A stretch of 64,000 bases of DNA, taken from the NCBI RefSeq assembly GCF_025562715.2, contig NZ_JAPFCC010000001.1:3304501-3368500 (forward strand). The letters are read 5' to 3'. Under the pieces are notes generated by a model. It ran no database searches. It was not told the DNA's origin and saw nothing but the letters and a program-made list of their open reading frames with translations. The DNA comes from Endozoicomonas gorgoniicola (lineage in GTDB: Bacteria > Pseudomonadota > Gammaproteobacteria > Pseudomonadales > Endozoicomonadaceae). The translations under genes and the position numbers were made by a program. Below are positions 55,639 through 64,000 of the stretch, one piece after another. Position 1 is the first letter of the stretch. The number at the start of each line of letters is the position of its first letter.

Positions 55639-56687
55639 GTGCGGAAAAGACCGAACAACCCACCCCGAAAAAACTGAGGGACGCACGCCAGAAAGGTCAG
55701 GTCGCCAAAAGCAAGGAAGTGTCGGGTACTTTTGGTTTTCTGCTGGTCATCGCTACCCTGTGGTTTATGAGTGATGACTACATTAACACCATTCAGGAAA
55801 TGGTGATTCTGCCCTCTACGGTTTATAACGAAACCTTTGAGGAGGCCTTCAAAATTGTCACCATGGGCATTCTCACCAAATCCATTGAACTTCTGATACC
55901 CCTGGTCGGCGTTACCCTGTTAGGTGCAATCATTGGCAATGTCATGCAGTTTGGTTTTCTGCTGGCCGGTGAATCCATCAAGCCTGACATCAAAAAAATC
56001 AGCCCGATCGGTGGCTTTAAAAAAATATTTGCCATGAAAAACCTCATGGAGTTTTTTAAGTCGGTGGTTAAAATCGTCTTCCTTTCCATTGTTGTCTATT
56101 ACGTGATCAAGGGCAGTCTGGGTGATATGGTCAATATGCCTTATTGCGGTAGCAGCTGCATTCTTCCCATTACCGGCATACTACTGAAAAAACTGTTGCT
56201 CTACGCCATTGCCGCTTTTATCGTTATCGCCGTACTCGACTTTATGTTTGAAAAGCATCAGTTTACCAAGCAGAACAAAATGTCGAAGGATGAGGTCAAA
56301 CGGGAACATAAGGAGAGTGAAGGTAGCCCGGAGATCAAAGGCAAACGTAAAGAGATTCATCAGGAAATTCTTAATGAAGCTGAAAACACCAAAAAATCCG
56401 ATGTTGTCATTAAGAACCCGACCCATCTGGCAATCGGTTTGCATTACAGTGAGGACAAAACCCCATTGCCCATTGTCACGGTAAAAGGTCGTGGCGGGCG
56501 CGCCCGCTTTATTATTAAAATTGCAGAGAAAGAAGGGATTCCCATTCTGGAAAACGTCCCCCTTGCACACGCCCTGTTTGACACCGATATTGCCAGCTAT
56601 ATTCCCAGTGAACTGATTGAACCTGTTGCCGAAGTTTTCCGTTGGGTGGAAGACCTCAAGGAACAGGAGAAGTATGGAGAGTTATAA
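55635..56687 (+). CDS. sctU: Type III secretion autoprotease/switch protein SctU
   Basis: 350 residues. Starts with the family's SAEKTEQPTPKKLRDARQKGQV block, followed by four membrane helices and a C-terminal cytoplasmic domain with the autocleavage motif NPTH at about 261-264. Cleavage after Asn changes substrate specificity from needle subunits to translocators and effectors. The conserved HLAIGLHY and VAEVFRWV segments complete the domain. It is the last gene of the operon and its 3' end overlaps the convergent effector gene by six bases. Confidence 0.96.
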   Translation: MSAEKTEQPTPKKLRDARQKGQVAKSKEVSGTFGFLLVIATLWFMSDDYINTIQEMVILPSTVYNETFEEAFKIVTMGILTKSIELLIPLVGVTLLGAIIGNVMQFGFLLAGESIKPDIKKISPIGGFKKIFAMKNLMEFFKSVVKIVFLSIVVYYVIKGSLGDMVNMPYCGSSCILPITGILLKKLLLYAIAAFIVIAVLDFMFEKHQFTKQNKMSKDEVKREHKESEGSPEIKGKRKEIHQEILNEAENTKKSDVVIKNPTHLAIGLHYSEDKTPLPIVTVKGRGGRARFIIKIAEKEGIPILENVPLAHALFDTDIASYIPSELIEPVAEVFRWVEDLKEQEKYGEL

Positions 56688-59009
56688 ACCCACCATTTTT
56701 GACAGCCCCCTGACCTCTTCCCGTACCTCCTTATCGCCAACACGCTCGTCAATGGAGGTAATGCGCTCGGTTTTATAACCCCTGACGCCTACATTCATCT
56801 CCTGAACCTCATGGTTGCCGGACTTCAGCAGAATTTCCCTGAACAAGGTTTTCTCGCCTTGAGCCAGTGGACCCGGCTCTGGTACAGCGCCATTTTCAGC
56901 AATTCTTGCAGTCAGGAATTTAATCTCTGCATCAAGCATTCCCGTCCGGTCCTTGCCGCTTTTACAGTTAATTAACGGTACACCTCCCAGCTTATGGGTA
57001 AGCAAGGCAACTCTGGCAGCCAGTTTATAGGCGTCCTTGTGTTCGTGGTGATGACGACCTTTTCGATAAATATCTTTGATCTGCCGGCTAAGGTCCTGAA
57101 CGGTTTTCCTGTCTTTTGCCAGCTGACTGGATTCCTGCTTTATTGCTTTAATCAAAGCGGCATCGGGTTTAGCCCGATTTTCTTCAGCCGTCAGTTTGTA
57201 AGCGAGTAACTTCTGCTTTTCTTCGTACTGACCAAGCCAGTGAGCAGCCATACCGCCGATTTCACCACTGTGCTTCGAGTTGCCAACCAGGTCTGTGATG
57301 GCTTGCTGGTTCATACGGGCCTGATTTCGCCGTCCGCCAAAAACTGACGACAACGGCCCGACACCACCCCAGTTAACCGGAATATTGAACTGTGACTGTC
57401 GTAAGTTCACCCTGACTTTCCGGGAGGTACCATCAGGCCCAGCCAGCTCAATCTCTACAGGCTGGTTTCCGGGAGCAGTGAAATATTTGAAGGCCTCATT
57501 CTGGGTTTTCTGCATTTTCGCTTCTTTGCCGGACCCTACCCCGGTCGTCAACAGTGATGTCGACGTAGTAAAGAGCGTCGGTATATCTTTTCCGGTTTCT
57601 GCTGCTTTGAGTGCCTGCTGGAATAACTCAGGCTTGGTAGAGAGGGCTGCAATCAAAATCTCTTCCGCTTTTTTTCTGGCTCCCTGAGCTTTTAGCGCTT
57701 TTGCATCATCACCGCCTTTCACGCCATAAGGGTCTACGACACCATGTCGAATACCGGTAAATTCATTGTGATCACCAATCTGAAAATCGGTGCGCAACAA
57801 GTTGGTCGCATGTTTCAGGTTCTTTGTATCAGCACAGCTGACACCTTTGCTTCCCTGGTAATCCAGCAGTTTCTGCTGCTCTCCATTGACCTCAATCTGT
57901 GAGGCAGGGGTTTGCTTTGAAGAAAAGATCCGGCCATCATGCTCAAACGACTTATGAATGACCTTCCATTCCCGGTTATTCAACTGCTCAGCACAGGCTT
58001 CCTGAAACCTGGTATTGATCCGGGAAGGCTCAACCCCGGCTTCGACCAGAGCGTCCTTCAACAACTGTGGATACAGATCCTTGGCAACTTTGACTTCATC
58101 TTTCGATACCGGCCTGTCGCCACTGAGCTGAACGGTTCTCTCAAGCTGGAGAAACTGCTCATCCAGCCGCAGCCCCACCTCTGCCAGCCGGTTTTTCAGG
58201 GGGTCATTACCAGCCTTCACGGCAACAGCCAGTTCATCGGCTACCAACGCTTTGGCCGCCTGAAACTGGAGCGACTGAAGCTTGAACAATTCTTTGTGGT
58301 TATGAGTACTATTGGCATTTAATTCATCTTCATGGGGCGAAGAAAGCTGTAGCCTGCCCTGCTCTGCCTGCAAAACATCACTGTCTGATACATGGCCCTT
58401 AAAGGCTGAAAGCACCTCATCCCCGGACAGTCCTAACTGATCGACGAAAGAGGCAAAGGTTTGCGGGTAGTTCTTTAACGATTTGACCGATTCCGGCGTA
58501 ACTTCAAACTCATGACTGGCAAGAATCTGTTTCAGATGGGCTTTGATGTCTTTCAGTGTCTCTGCCAGTTCACCACCCCGGGATTCAGTCGCTTCTGAAA
58601 TCGCATCATCGGTCACCTTTAATGCAGCATTCAGGTACTCATTGCGAACCGCTTCAAACTGGCTTCGCACTTCAGGGTCAGACCTTTTTTCTCCCTGCGA
58701 CAGAATCAGTAAATCATCCAGTCTGGCTGAGGTTGTTCTGCCCGAAGTGACCTGCGGCTTAACGCCTGAGACTTGCTTTGACAGAGGGCTGGAAACCTCA
58801 ACACGACGATCATGAATAGAGCGCTTTGCCGGTTGGCGCTTGCCGGAGGCTTTGGCAGACCCGGGGAGAATTTTGAGTTTTACTCCGATGCTTTTGACGG
58901 CTCTGTTCAGGCGACTACTGCGTTTGTGGACAACTTCATCGTGTTTTGCCGGGTCAAGAGGATTAAAAGACGCATTGCGTACACCACCAACTGATCCGTT
59001 ACCTTCCAT
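56682..59009 (-). CDS. SopB/IpgD-like inositol phosphate phosphatase effector
   Basis: 775 residues. Near residues 680-690 it has NCKSGKDRTG, the CX5R phosphatase loop of SopB/SigD/IpgD effectors, with Cys as nucleophile; upstream lies NIPVNWGGVGPLSSVFGGRR, comparable to the conserved V-N-x-G region before the loop in SopB. The first 90 residues are basic and Ser-rich, fitting a T3SS signal and chaperone-binding part. The family dephosphorylates host phosphoinositides such as PI(4,5)P2, altering membrane ruffling and vacuole fate. It is convergent with sctU and longer than SopB (about 560), the extra length being N-terminal and helical. Not embedded in IS DNA. Confidence 0.85.
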   Translation of the reverse strand: MEGNGSVGGVRNASFNPLDPAKHDEVVHKRSSRLNRAVKSIGVKLKILPGSAKASGKRQPAKRSIHDRRVEVSSPLSKQVSGVKPQVTSGRTTSARLDDLLILSQGEKRSDPEVRSQFEAVRNEYLNAALKVTDDAISEATESRGGELAETLKDIKAHLKQILASHEFEVTPESVKSLKNYPQTFASFVDQLGLSGDEVLSAFKGHVSDSDVLQAEQGRLQLSSPHEDELNANSTHNHKELFKLQSLQFQAAKALVADELAVAVKAGNDPLKNRLAEVGLRLDEQFLQLERTVQLSGDRPVSKDEVKVAKDLYPQLLKDALVEAGVEPSRINTRFQEACAEQLNNREWKVIHKSFEHDGRIFSSKQTPASQIEVNGEQQKLLDYQGSKGVSCADTKNLKHATNLLRTDFQIGDHNEFTGIRHGVVDPYGVKGGDDAKALKAQGARKKAEEILIAALSTKPELFQQALKAAETGKDIPTLFTTSTSLLTTGVGSGKEAKMQKTQNEAFKYFTAPGNQPVEIELAGPDGTSRKVRVNLRQSQFNIPVNWGGVGPLSSVFGGRRNQARMNQQAITDLVGNSKHSGEIGGMAAHWLGQYEEKQKLLAYKLTAEENRAKPDAALIKAIKQESSQLAKDRKTVQDLSRQIKDIYRKGRHHHEHKDAYKLAARVALLTHKLGGVPLINCKSGKDRTGMLDAEIKFLTARIAENGAVPEPGPLAQGEKTLFREILLKSGNHEVQEMNVGVRGYKTERITSIDERVGDKEVREEVRGLSKMVGL

Positions 59010-59335
59010 GGTTTTTCACCTTATCCCCGGAAATGATTCAGCAACATTGCTGTAAACCTTTGTCGTTATTAGGAAAGCATAGTCAATTAAGAAGTTAATC
59101 AGTAGTCAGATAGTGGCAATGCTCACAGTTAATGAAATAACTAATAATCAGTTAGGTAGATTTTCTTATTGCTGCAAATTCTAAAGAGGCAGAGACTAAC
59201 CCATCAAATACACGGATCAAATGCTGCATAATTCCGCCCCGAATCAAGGCTTCTGACAGCACAGAGTGCTCAATTGTAAGCAGACAGACGAGGGCTGATG
59301 GCACGATCCATTATTGCCGACCTCCAATCCTCACG
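59010..59335. other. Divergent region between the effector and aspA
   Basis: No gene seen. It should contain promoters for the effector (minus) and aspA (plus). AT-rich from 59070 to 59170. No T3SS regulator box could be assigned. Confidence 0.4.
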
Positions 59336-60784
59336 GTGATGACCAAAATGGCACTGGATACTACTGAACTGAACGAGTATCGAACTGAACACGACCTGCT
59401 GGGTGATGCCAAAGTACCGAATACAGCCTATTACGGTATTCAAACTCAGCGCGCTATGGAAAACTTTAATATTTCCGGTGTCGAACTGAGTCACTATGAC
59501 AACGTGCCAACTGCTCTGGCGATGGTAAAGAAAGCCTGTGCTCTGGCTAACCGTGATGTGGGCATGCTCGATGCAGCCAAGGCTGACGCTATTGCCGACG
59601 CCTGTGATGAAATCATCGCAGGCAAACTGCACGACCAGTTCCGTGTAGACATGATACAGGGTGGCGCAGGCACTTCCACCAACATGAATGCTAACGAAGT
59701 CATCGCCAACCGTGCGCTGGAGCTGATGGGCTATCGTCGTGGCCAGTACGAACACCTGCATCCGAACACCCACGTTAACATGGCCCAGTCCACTAACGAT
59801 GTCTACCCGACCGCCATGCGACTGGCTATGGTGTTGAAGCACAGCGAACTGATCGTTGCTGCCCAAAGTCTGAAAAATGCCTGTGTACAGAAGGCAGAAG
59901 AGTTCAAGAGCATCCTGAAGATGGGCCGCACCCAGCTGCAGGACGCTGTGCCGATGACTCTGGGTCAGGAATTCAAGGCGTTCGCCACCACCATCGGTGA
60001 AGACATTGACCGTATCAGGGATATGGCAAAACTGCTGTGCGAAATCAATCTGGGCGGCACCGCCATCGGTACCGGCATCACTGCCGACAGCCGTTACGCG
60101 CCTCTGGCTGTTCAGTACCTGTCTGAAATTTCCGGTCAGAACATGATCCTGGCAGGCGACCTGGTGGAAGCCACTTCCGACATGGGTGCCTTCGTGATCT
60201 TCTCCAGCGCCCTGAAGCGTATGGCAGTAAAACTGTCCAAGATGAGCAACGACCTGCGTCTGCTGTCTTCTGGTCCTCTGTGTGGCCTGAACGAAATCAA
60301 CCTGCCTGAAATGCAGCCAGGTTCTTCTATCATGCCTGGTAAAGTAAATCCGGTTATCCCGGAGTGCATGAGCCAGATCGCTTTCCACGTCATCGGCAAC
60401 GACATGGTGGTAACCATGGCTTCTGAAGCTGCACAGCTGCAGCTGAACTACGCTGAGCCGGTTCTGGTTTACAAGATTCTGGAGTCCATCCAGCAGCTGA
60501 CCAACGGCATGTTCATGCTGACCGATCGCTGCGTTAAAGGCATCACTGCCAATGCAGAAGTTTGTCAGGCTTACGTAGACAACTCTGTTGGTCTGGTAAC
60601 TGCTCTGAACCCATACCTGGGCTACGAGAACTCCAGCCGCATCGCCAAAACTGCACTGCGAACCGGTCGTCGTGTTGTTGAGCTGGTGAAGGAAGAAGGT
60701 CTGCTGACTGACGAGCAGCTGGCAGAAATTCTGAAGCCGGAAAACATGGTGGCTCCACTGGACCTGAGCAGCAAGCTGATATAA
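59336..60784 (+). CDS. aspA: Aspartate ammonia-lyase
   Basis: About 482 residues; starts at 59336, 59339 or 59348 (MALDTTELNEYR) are all possible. Fumarase/aspartase superfamily with GRTQLQDAVPMTLGQEF, STNMNANEVIANRA and the SS-loop signature GSSIMPGKVNP near residue 329, where the serine is the catalytic base. Substrate-binding QGGAGTSTNMN and TNDVYPTAMR favour aspartase over fumarase. It interconverts aspartate with fumarate and ammonia. Codon use is strongly biased toward C/G-ending codons, as in highly expressed genes. Monocistronic with a terminator. Confidence 0.93.
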   Translation: MMTKMALDTTELNEYRTEHDLLGDAKVPNTAYYGIQTQRAMENFNISGVELSHYDNVPTALAMVKKACALANRDVGMLDAAKADAIADACDEIIAGKLHDQFRVDMIQGGAGTSTNMNANEVIANRALELMGYRRGQYEHLHPNTHVNMAQSTNDVYPTAMRLAMVLKHSELIVAAQSLKNACVQKAEEFKSILKMGRTQLQDAVPMTLGQEFKAFATTIGEDIDRIRDMAKLLCEINLGGTAIGTGITADSRYAPLAVQYLSEISGQNMILAGDLVEATSDMGAFVIFSSALKRMAVKLSKMSNDLRLLSSGPLCGLNEINLPEMQPGSSIMPGKVNPVIPECMSQIAFHVIGNDMVVTMASEAAQLQLNYAEPVLVYKILESIQQLTNGMFMLTDRCVKGITANAEVCQAYVDNSVGLVTALNPYLGYENSSRIAKTALRTGRRVVELVKEEGLLTDEQLAEILKPENMVAPLDLSSKLI

Positions 60785-60819
60785 AAGACTAACGTCGTTT
60801 ATAAGGCTTCGAAAACATC

Positions 60820-60860
60820 CGAAAAGCCCGCATTCAGCTTCCTGAACGCGGGCTTTTCGG
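60820..60860 (+). terminator. Rho-independent terminator after aspA
   Basis: CCGAAAAGCCCGC and GCGGGCTTTTCGG form a 13-base perfect stem around a 15-base loop, with T-rich sequence after it. Confidence 0.9.
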
Positions 60861-61456
60861 TTTTCCACCAAGCTACAACACTAAAAACTAAGTAAGCTTC
60901 ACACCTTCAGTCGCATATCCCCCAATTTAAACCTCACCCCATTCGTCTTACATTGCGCAATTCGCATAAGGCAAGGTCAAAAACGAAACAACTTAAATTC
61001 ACAGAACGTAACAACTGCGCATTATTAATGGTAAGATGCACGATCGTAACGAGTAGAGAAATCACACCGGCTCATACTCCGCAATGTCGAAATCCTCTGC
61101 TAAACTGTGATCGAATTCCACAGCCGTTAAGCATCTTTTTGCGTCCGCTTTTCATAAAACGACTACAGGCAACTGTAGTTTGACCAAGCAAGCATACGCA
61201 AATTACCTAATGCCTGAGATGAACAGAAGTATGACGTGGTTCTGTGTTCGTTATGCCTTACCCAACTGTGAACCAAAATTACTGCCTGCAGCACATCATG
61301 ACAAATGATGGTATGACTACAGGCACCCTCATGGCATGAATCACGGCATGAACGGTCATGGCATGAATCGAGGCATGGAAAGTTAGCTGAAACCTTCCTG
61401 CCAGACGGCGATTAACTGTCACCCTTTTACGATAACTTGTACTCAGTGGAGTCATT
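60861..61456. other. Intergenic region before the FixJ-type regulator, with a short repeat
   Basis: About 600 bases with no supported gene. Between about 61326 and 61386 there are four imperfect copies of CATGGCATGAATC, which in one frame would encode His-Gly-Met-Asn repeats but have no start codon. A GGAG ribosome site precedes the next gene. Confidence 0.5.
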
Positions 61457-62110
61457 ATGCAGCAACAGGACATGAAACAGGAACCCACCGTTTTCATCAT
61501 CGATGATGACGAAGCTGTGCGTGACTCGCTGAAAATGTTGATGAAGTCTGTTGGTCAGGCTGTTGAAGCGTTTTCCTCTCCGGCAGAATTTCTGGAGAGC
61601 TACGACGAAAACCGTCCGGGTTGCATTGTGCTGGACATTCGTATGCCGGGCATGAGCGGCCTGGAGCTTCAGAACAAACTGAACGAAATGCACTGTATTC
61701 TGCCAATCATCTTCATCACCGGCCACGGCGATGTTCCGATGGCCGTTCAGGCCATCAAAGACGGTGCCATGAACTTTATCCAGAAGCCATTCCGCGACCA
61801 GGAACTGCTGGACCTGATCAACGATGCCCTGAAACTGGATACCCAGCAGCGTCGCGAACTGCTTGAGCACAAAGAAATCCTGCGTCGCCTGTCTACCCTG
61901 ACCGACCGTGAGCGCGAAGTGCTGCATCATGTTGTAGAAGGCAAAGCCAACAAGGTGATTGCTGCCGATATCAACCTGAGCCAGCGTACGGTAGAGATTC
62001 ACCGGTCACGCGTGATGGAAAAAATGGGAACCAAATCTCTGGCCCATCTGGTACGTCAGGTAATGCAGGTTAAAGATCATCTGGAAGGTGAGTTTAACTT
62101 CAAGATTTAA
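61457..62110 (+). CDS. FixJ/NarL-type response regulator
   Basis: 217 residues. The receiver domain (about 10-125) has IIDDDEAVRDSL for the acidic pocket, CIVLDIRMPGMSG with the phosphorylated Asp, and IIFITGHGDVPMAVQAIKDGAMNFIQKPF with the Thr and Lys of the family. The C-terminal LuxR/GerE HTH (STLTDREREVLHHVVEGKANKVIA, RTVEIHRSRVMEKM, cited in blocks) binds DNA. This is the FixJ/TodT/StyR layout. No sensor kinase is adjacent, and the next gene is a related but degenerate receiver. Start 61457 is supported by GGAG upstream; 61472 is an alternative. Confidence 0.93.
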   Translation: MQQQDMKQEPTVFIIDDDEAVRDSLKMLMKSVGQAVEAFSSPAEFLESYDENRPGCIVLDIRMPGMSGLELQNKLNEMHCILPIIFITGHGDVPMAVQAIKDGAMNFIQKPFRDQELLDLINDALKLDTQQRRELLEHKEILRRLSTLTDREREVLHHVVEGKANKVIAADINLSQRTVEIHRSRVMEKMGTKSLAHLVRQVMQVKDHLEGEFNFKI

Positions 62111-62537
62111 GTAAATCCCATTAGTTAAACCGGGGCAGAGTGAACCATTGAAACCCATAACACTCTGCCAGCGGTTACCCTCACGGGTAAAAACTGCAGC
62201 GCCCATCTTCTCAGTTTCGGCTTGATACCAGACGATCAACGGATTTCTACCATCAGAACCAGCGGGTAGCATCCCTTTGCAATTCGTCACGAAACTGGAA
62301 CAAAAGCTTTAAGTACTCCCCGTACAACGTCTAGTAAATCCCTCCATTCAGCAATTCAGACTCTAAATCTAAACTTCTTTCAGTCTTAGTGGTAACCCGC
62401 CACATCGCCTGGTTATCAAGCCCTGCAGCTAAAAGCTATAGTTTCTTGTTAGAGCTTCTTGTTAGAGCTTCTCAACAAAGAGACTATTTTTAGAACAGCG
62501 GGGTCTAACGCCCTATTAAATCATCAAGGCCGCCTAT
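62111..62537. other. Intergenic region between two receiver genes, with a tandem repeat
   Basis: About 430 bases with no supported gene. TTTCTTGTTAGAGC, then CTTCTTGTTAGAGC, then a partial third unit occur at about 62441-62470. It may hold the promoter for the stand-alone receiver. Confidence 0.5.
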
Positions 62538-62927
62538 ATGAATCTGGCTAAACAAGCAATCGTGTATCTTCTTGAAAAAGATACCAGCATTACCGATACC
62601 ATCCGCAGCCTGTGTGATGAAAAATCCATGATGCTTGAATGCTTTGATTCCGGACCAGAGCTGCTGCGCGCTATAGATCTTCAGGTGCCTGCCTGTATCG
62701 TTGCGGCAGACAACGTGCCTGTTGGCCATGCATTGACATTGATGGAAGCACTGGACGCCTGTCATCAGGATATCCCGGTCATCATTCTGGGTGAGCACAG
62801 TGATGTGTCCAGCGCCGTAGCAGCCATTAAAGCCGGTGCCATCGATTACATCGAAAAGCCGGTCATCTACGGCCGCCTGGCAGAGCATTTCAATCAGGCA
62901 CTGGCTCGCACAGCATTAACGAGCTAA
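62538..62927 (+). CDS. Stand-alone degenerate receiver (REC) domain protein
   Basis: 129 residues covering one receiver domain and no output domain. It aligns with the receiver of the regulator just upstream (DTIRSL, FDSGPELLRAI, ACIV, IPVIILGEHSDVSSAVAAIKAGAIDYIEKPVIYGRL), keeping the GAxDYxxKP lysine. The usual phospho-aspartate context CIVLD-x-RMPG is replaced by CIVAADNVPVG, which puts Asp one position late, and the acidic pair at the N-terminus reads LLEKD. It is therefore probably not phosphorylated normally and may act through protein contacts. Its 3' end overlaps convergent sbcB by 12 bases. Confidence 0.85.
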   Translation: MNLAKQAIVYLLEKDTSITDTIRSLCDEKSMMLECFDSGPELLRAIDLQVPACIVAADNVPVGHALTLMEALDACHQDIPVIILGEHSDVSSAVAAIKAGAIDYIEKPVIYGRLAEHFNQALARTALTS

Positions 62928-64000
62928 ACCGGCTTGCAGTTGGTCGGCGTAAGCGGCCAACTGATCAAGCAACTTAAGCGCATCAGCCGAAGCCCCTTGC
63001 TTCGCACTGTCCAGATCGCTCCGGAACTGACTAAACCCAAGTACAGCGGAGTCCTGACCGGATAATCTCTGGCGTCGGAACTCATGCCACCTGAGAGACT
63101 CTTCCTGATCCAGTGTTTCAGGGTAATGACGCCCACGATATCTGAACAGCATTTCATCAAGACGACCGTCTTCAAACGACAAGTGCAAATTCCCAAGTGA
63201 CTCCGGGGTCGCTTCTGAAATCCGTTCCATCAGGCGTTTATCCGCCCAGGAAAAAAAGCCACCTGAGTACAGCATTTGATCAGGGTCCTGAGTCTCTTTG
63301 CCTGACGAACCGGTAAAGACAGCCTGTACCTTTTCAGCCAGCTCCGGAATGTTCAGTAGCATTTCCCGATGACGAAAGCAGGTGTCCAGATCAATATTGA
63401 GCCTTGCCTGATCTTCTGCCCTCAATACCTTCAGAGGTGCCAGTGCCGGACATTTATTGAGACTGACACCCTTCAGCGGAATACGCTCCCGTGTCTCCCC
63501 TTCCTGCCTTGGGGTAAAAAGGTTGTCCTGAATCTCTTCCACAGACATTGCCAGCAAAGGCGCTGGATCAACACTCAGGTCATACACAAACACCTGGTTC
63601 CGGTTCCGGGGGTGCTCAACCAGAGGCAGTACGACAGCCAGACACTGTTTTGCCAACCCAAACATACCGGAAACGTGAACAACCGGCTGTTTTGTATGGA
63701 GGCCCAGCAAAGCTCCGGCCTTGTCTTTGAAGCGATGATCCAGATAAAACTGGAATAACTTAGGCTGTTTTTCCCGAATCAACCGGGCCAGGGCGATAGT
63801 AGCACGGACATCAGACAGCGCATCGTGGGCAGCTCCGTGTTCAATGCCATTGGCTTTGGTCAGTTCTTCCAGCTTATAACTGTTAAAGCCATCTTCTCGT
63901 TTTGGCCACTGGATTCCATCAGGCCGTAAAGCCCCCGTCATACGCACCAGGTCAATCAAATCCCAGCGGCTGTTGCCATTGGCTCTTTCCCGAAGATAAG
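62916..64000 (-). CDS. sbcB: Exodeoxyribonuclease I, C-terminal part (cut by window end)
   Basis: The frame stays open to base 64000, so the N-terminus is outside. About 361 residues are visible. The DnaQ-like exonuclease domain ends with ANGIEHGAAHDALSDVRATIALARLI, where H-x-A-L-x-D-V provides the last catalytic His and Asp; upstream RWDLIDLVR and ALRPDGI are typical of ExoI. The remaining SH3-like and helical C-terminal domains follow (CPALAPLKVL, FRYRGRHYPETL). ExoI degrades single-stranded DNA 3' to 5' and works in mismatch repair and recombination. Confidence 0.94.
   Translation of the reverse strand, partial: YLRERANGNSRWDLIDLVRMTGALRPDGIQWPKREDGFNSYKLEELTKANGIEHGAAHDALSDVRATIALARLIREKQPKLFQFYLDHRFKDKAGALLGLHTKQPVVHVSGMFGLAKQCLAVVLPLVEHPRNRNQVFVYDLSVDPAPLLAMSVEEIQDNLFTPRQEGETRERIPLKGVSLNKCPALAPLKVLRAEDQARLNIDLDTCFRHREMLLNIPELAEKVQAVFTGSSGKETQDPDQMLYSGGFFSWADKRLMERISEATPESLGNLHLSFEDGRLDEMLFRYRGRHYPETLDQEESLRWHEFRRQRLSGQDSAVLGFSQFRSDLDSAKQGASADALKLLDQLAAYADQLQAGLAR

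Noticed and set aside
59270..60871. 533-codon minus-strand frame opposite aspA
   Set aside because: Long only because aspA has strongly biased codons; composition (Gln, His, Val rich) is typical of antisense frames.
61316..61389. Small Met/His/Gly/Asn repeat protein
   Set aside because: No start codon in that frame after the upstream stop; better seen as a DNA repeat.

Overview
The window looks like a chromosome segment of a host-associated marine gammaproteobacterium, plausibly Endozoicomonas or a close relative. This is inferred from a Ysc-type type III secretion (T3SS) operon next to a SopB/IpgD-like effector, purL, tadA, sbcB and class II DAHP synthase of gammaproteobacterial type, and a very heavy IS load. 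No species marker such as rRNA is present. The window divides sharply at a tRNA-Pro(CGG) gene at about 35.1 kb.

Left part (1 to about 34.9 kb): a degraded defence/accessory island buried in insertion sequences. At 580-7508 there is a tightly coupled three-gene operon: an SF1 DNA2/NAM7-type helicase, an unknown winged-helix-like protein, and a protein with a CorA-like two-helix membrane tail. The first and third genes are split by an IS200-type and an IS630-type element. Next comes a type I restriction subunit gene, hsdR, split by an IS21 element that itself carries an IS1634 element, with a coupled YgjP-like metallopeptidase. An AAA ATPase of the RloA/AbiL type follows; its partner gene is cut by an IS1 element that contains both an ISL3 and an IS1595 element. 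Then come an IS66 tnpC, a 1487-residue protein made of about 22 helical repeats, a stretch of transposase fragments, and a hicAB toxin-antitoxin locus split by four separate insertions: a tnpB-deleted IS605 derivative, an IS200, an IS1380-like element and an IS30. An IS3 element and an IS66 remnant close the island. Many insertions have readable target duplications. Removing the elements on paper restores full in-frame genes for the helicase, hsdR, istA, the IS1 transposase, hicA and hicB.

Right part (35.1 to 64 kb): an ordered core region with little IS content. It holds a macrodomain protein and DAHP synthase pair, a leader-peptide/attenuator-like structure before a small protein, sseA, a thioesterase, a four-gene lipid-linked sugar modification cluster (GtrB-type, GtrA-type, ChbG/HpnK-type, ArnT/PMT-type), slyB, purL and tadA. 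After these comes the T3SS block: a CesT-type chaperone, then sctN-O-P-Q-R-S-T-U, then a convergent SopB-like effector. The window ends with aspA, a FixJ-type regulator, a stand-alone receiver with a displaced phosphorylation site, and the 3' part of sbcB.

How the parts relate: the left part reads as a former immune island inactivated by serial transposition. The right part supports host interaction (T3SS and effector) and envelope modification. The repeat protein in the island is a possible additional secreted effector, but that is inference only.
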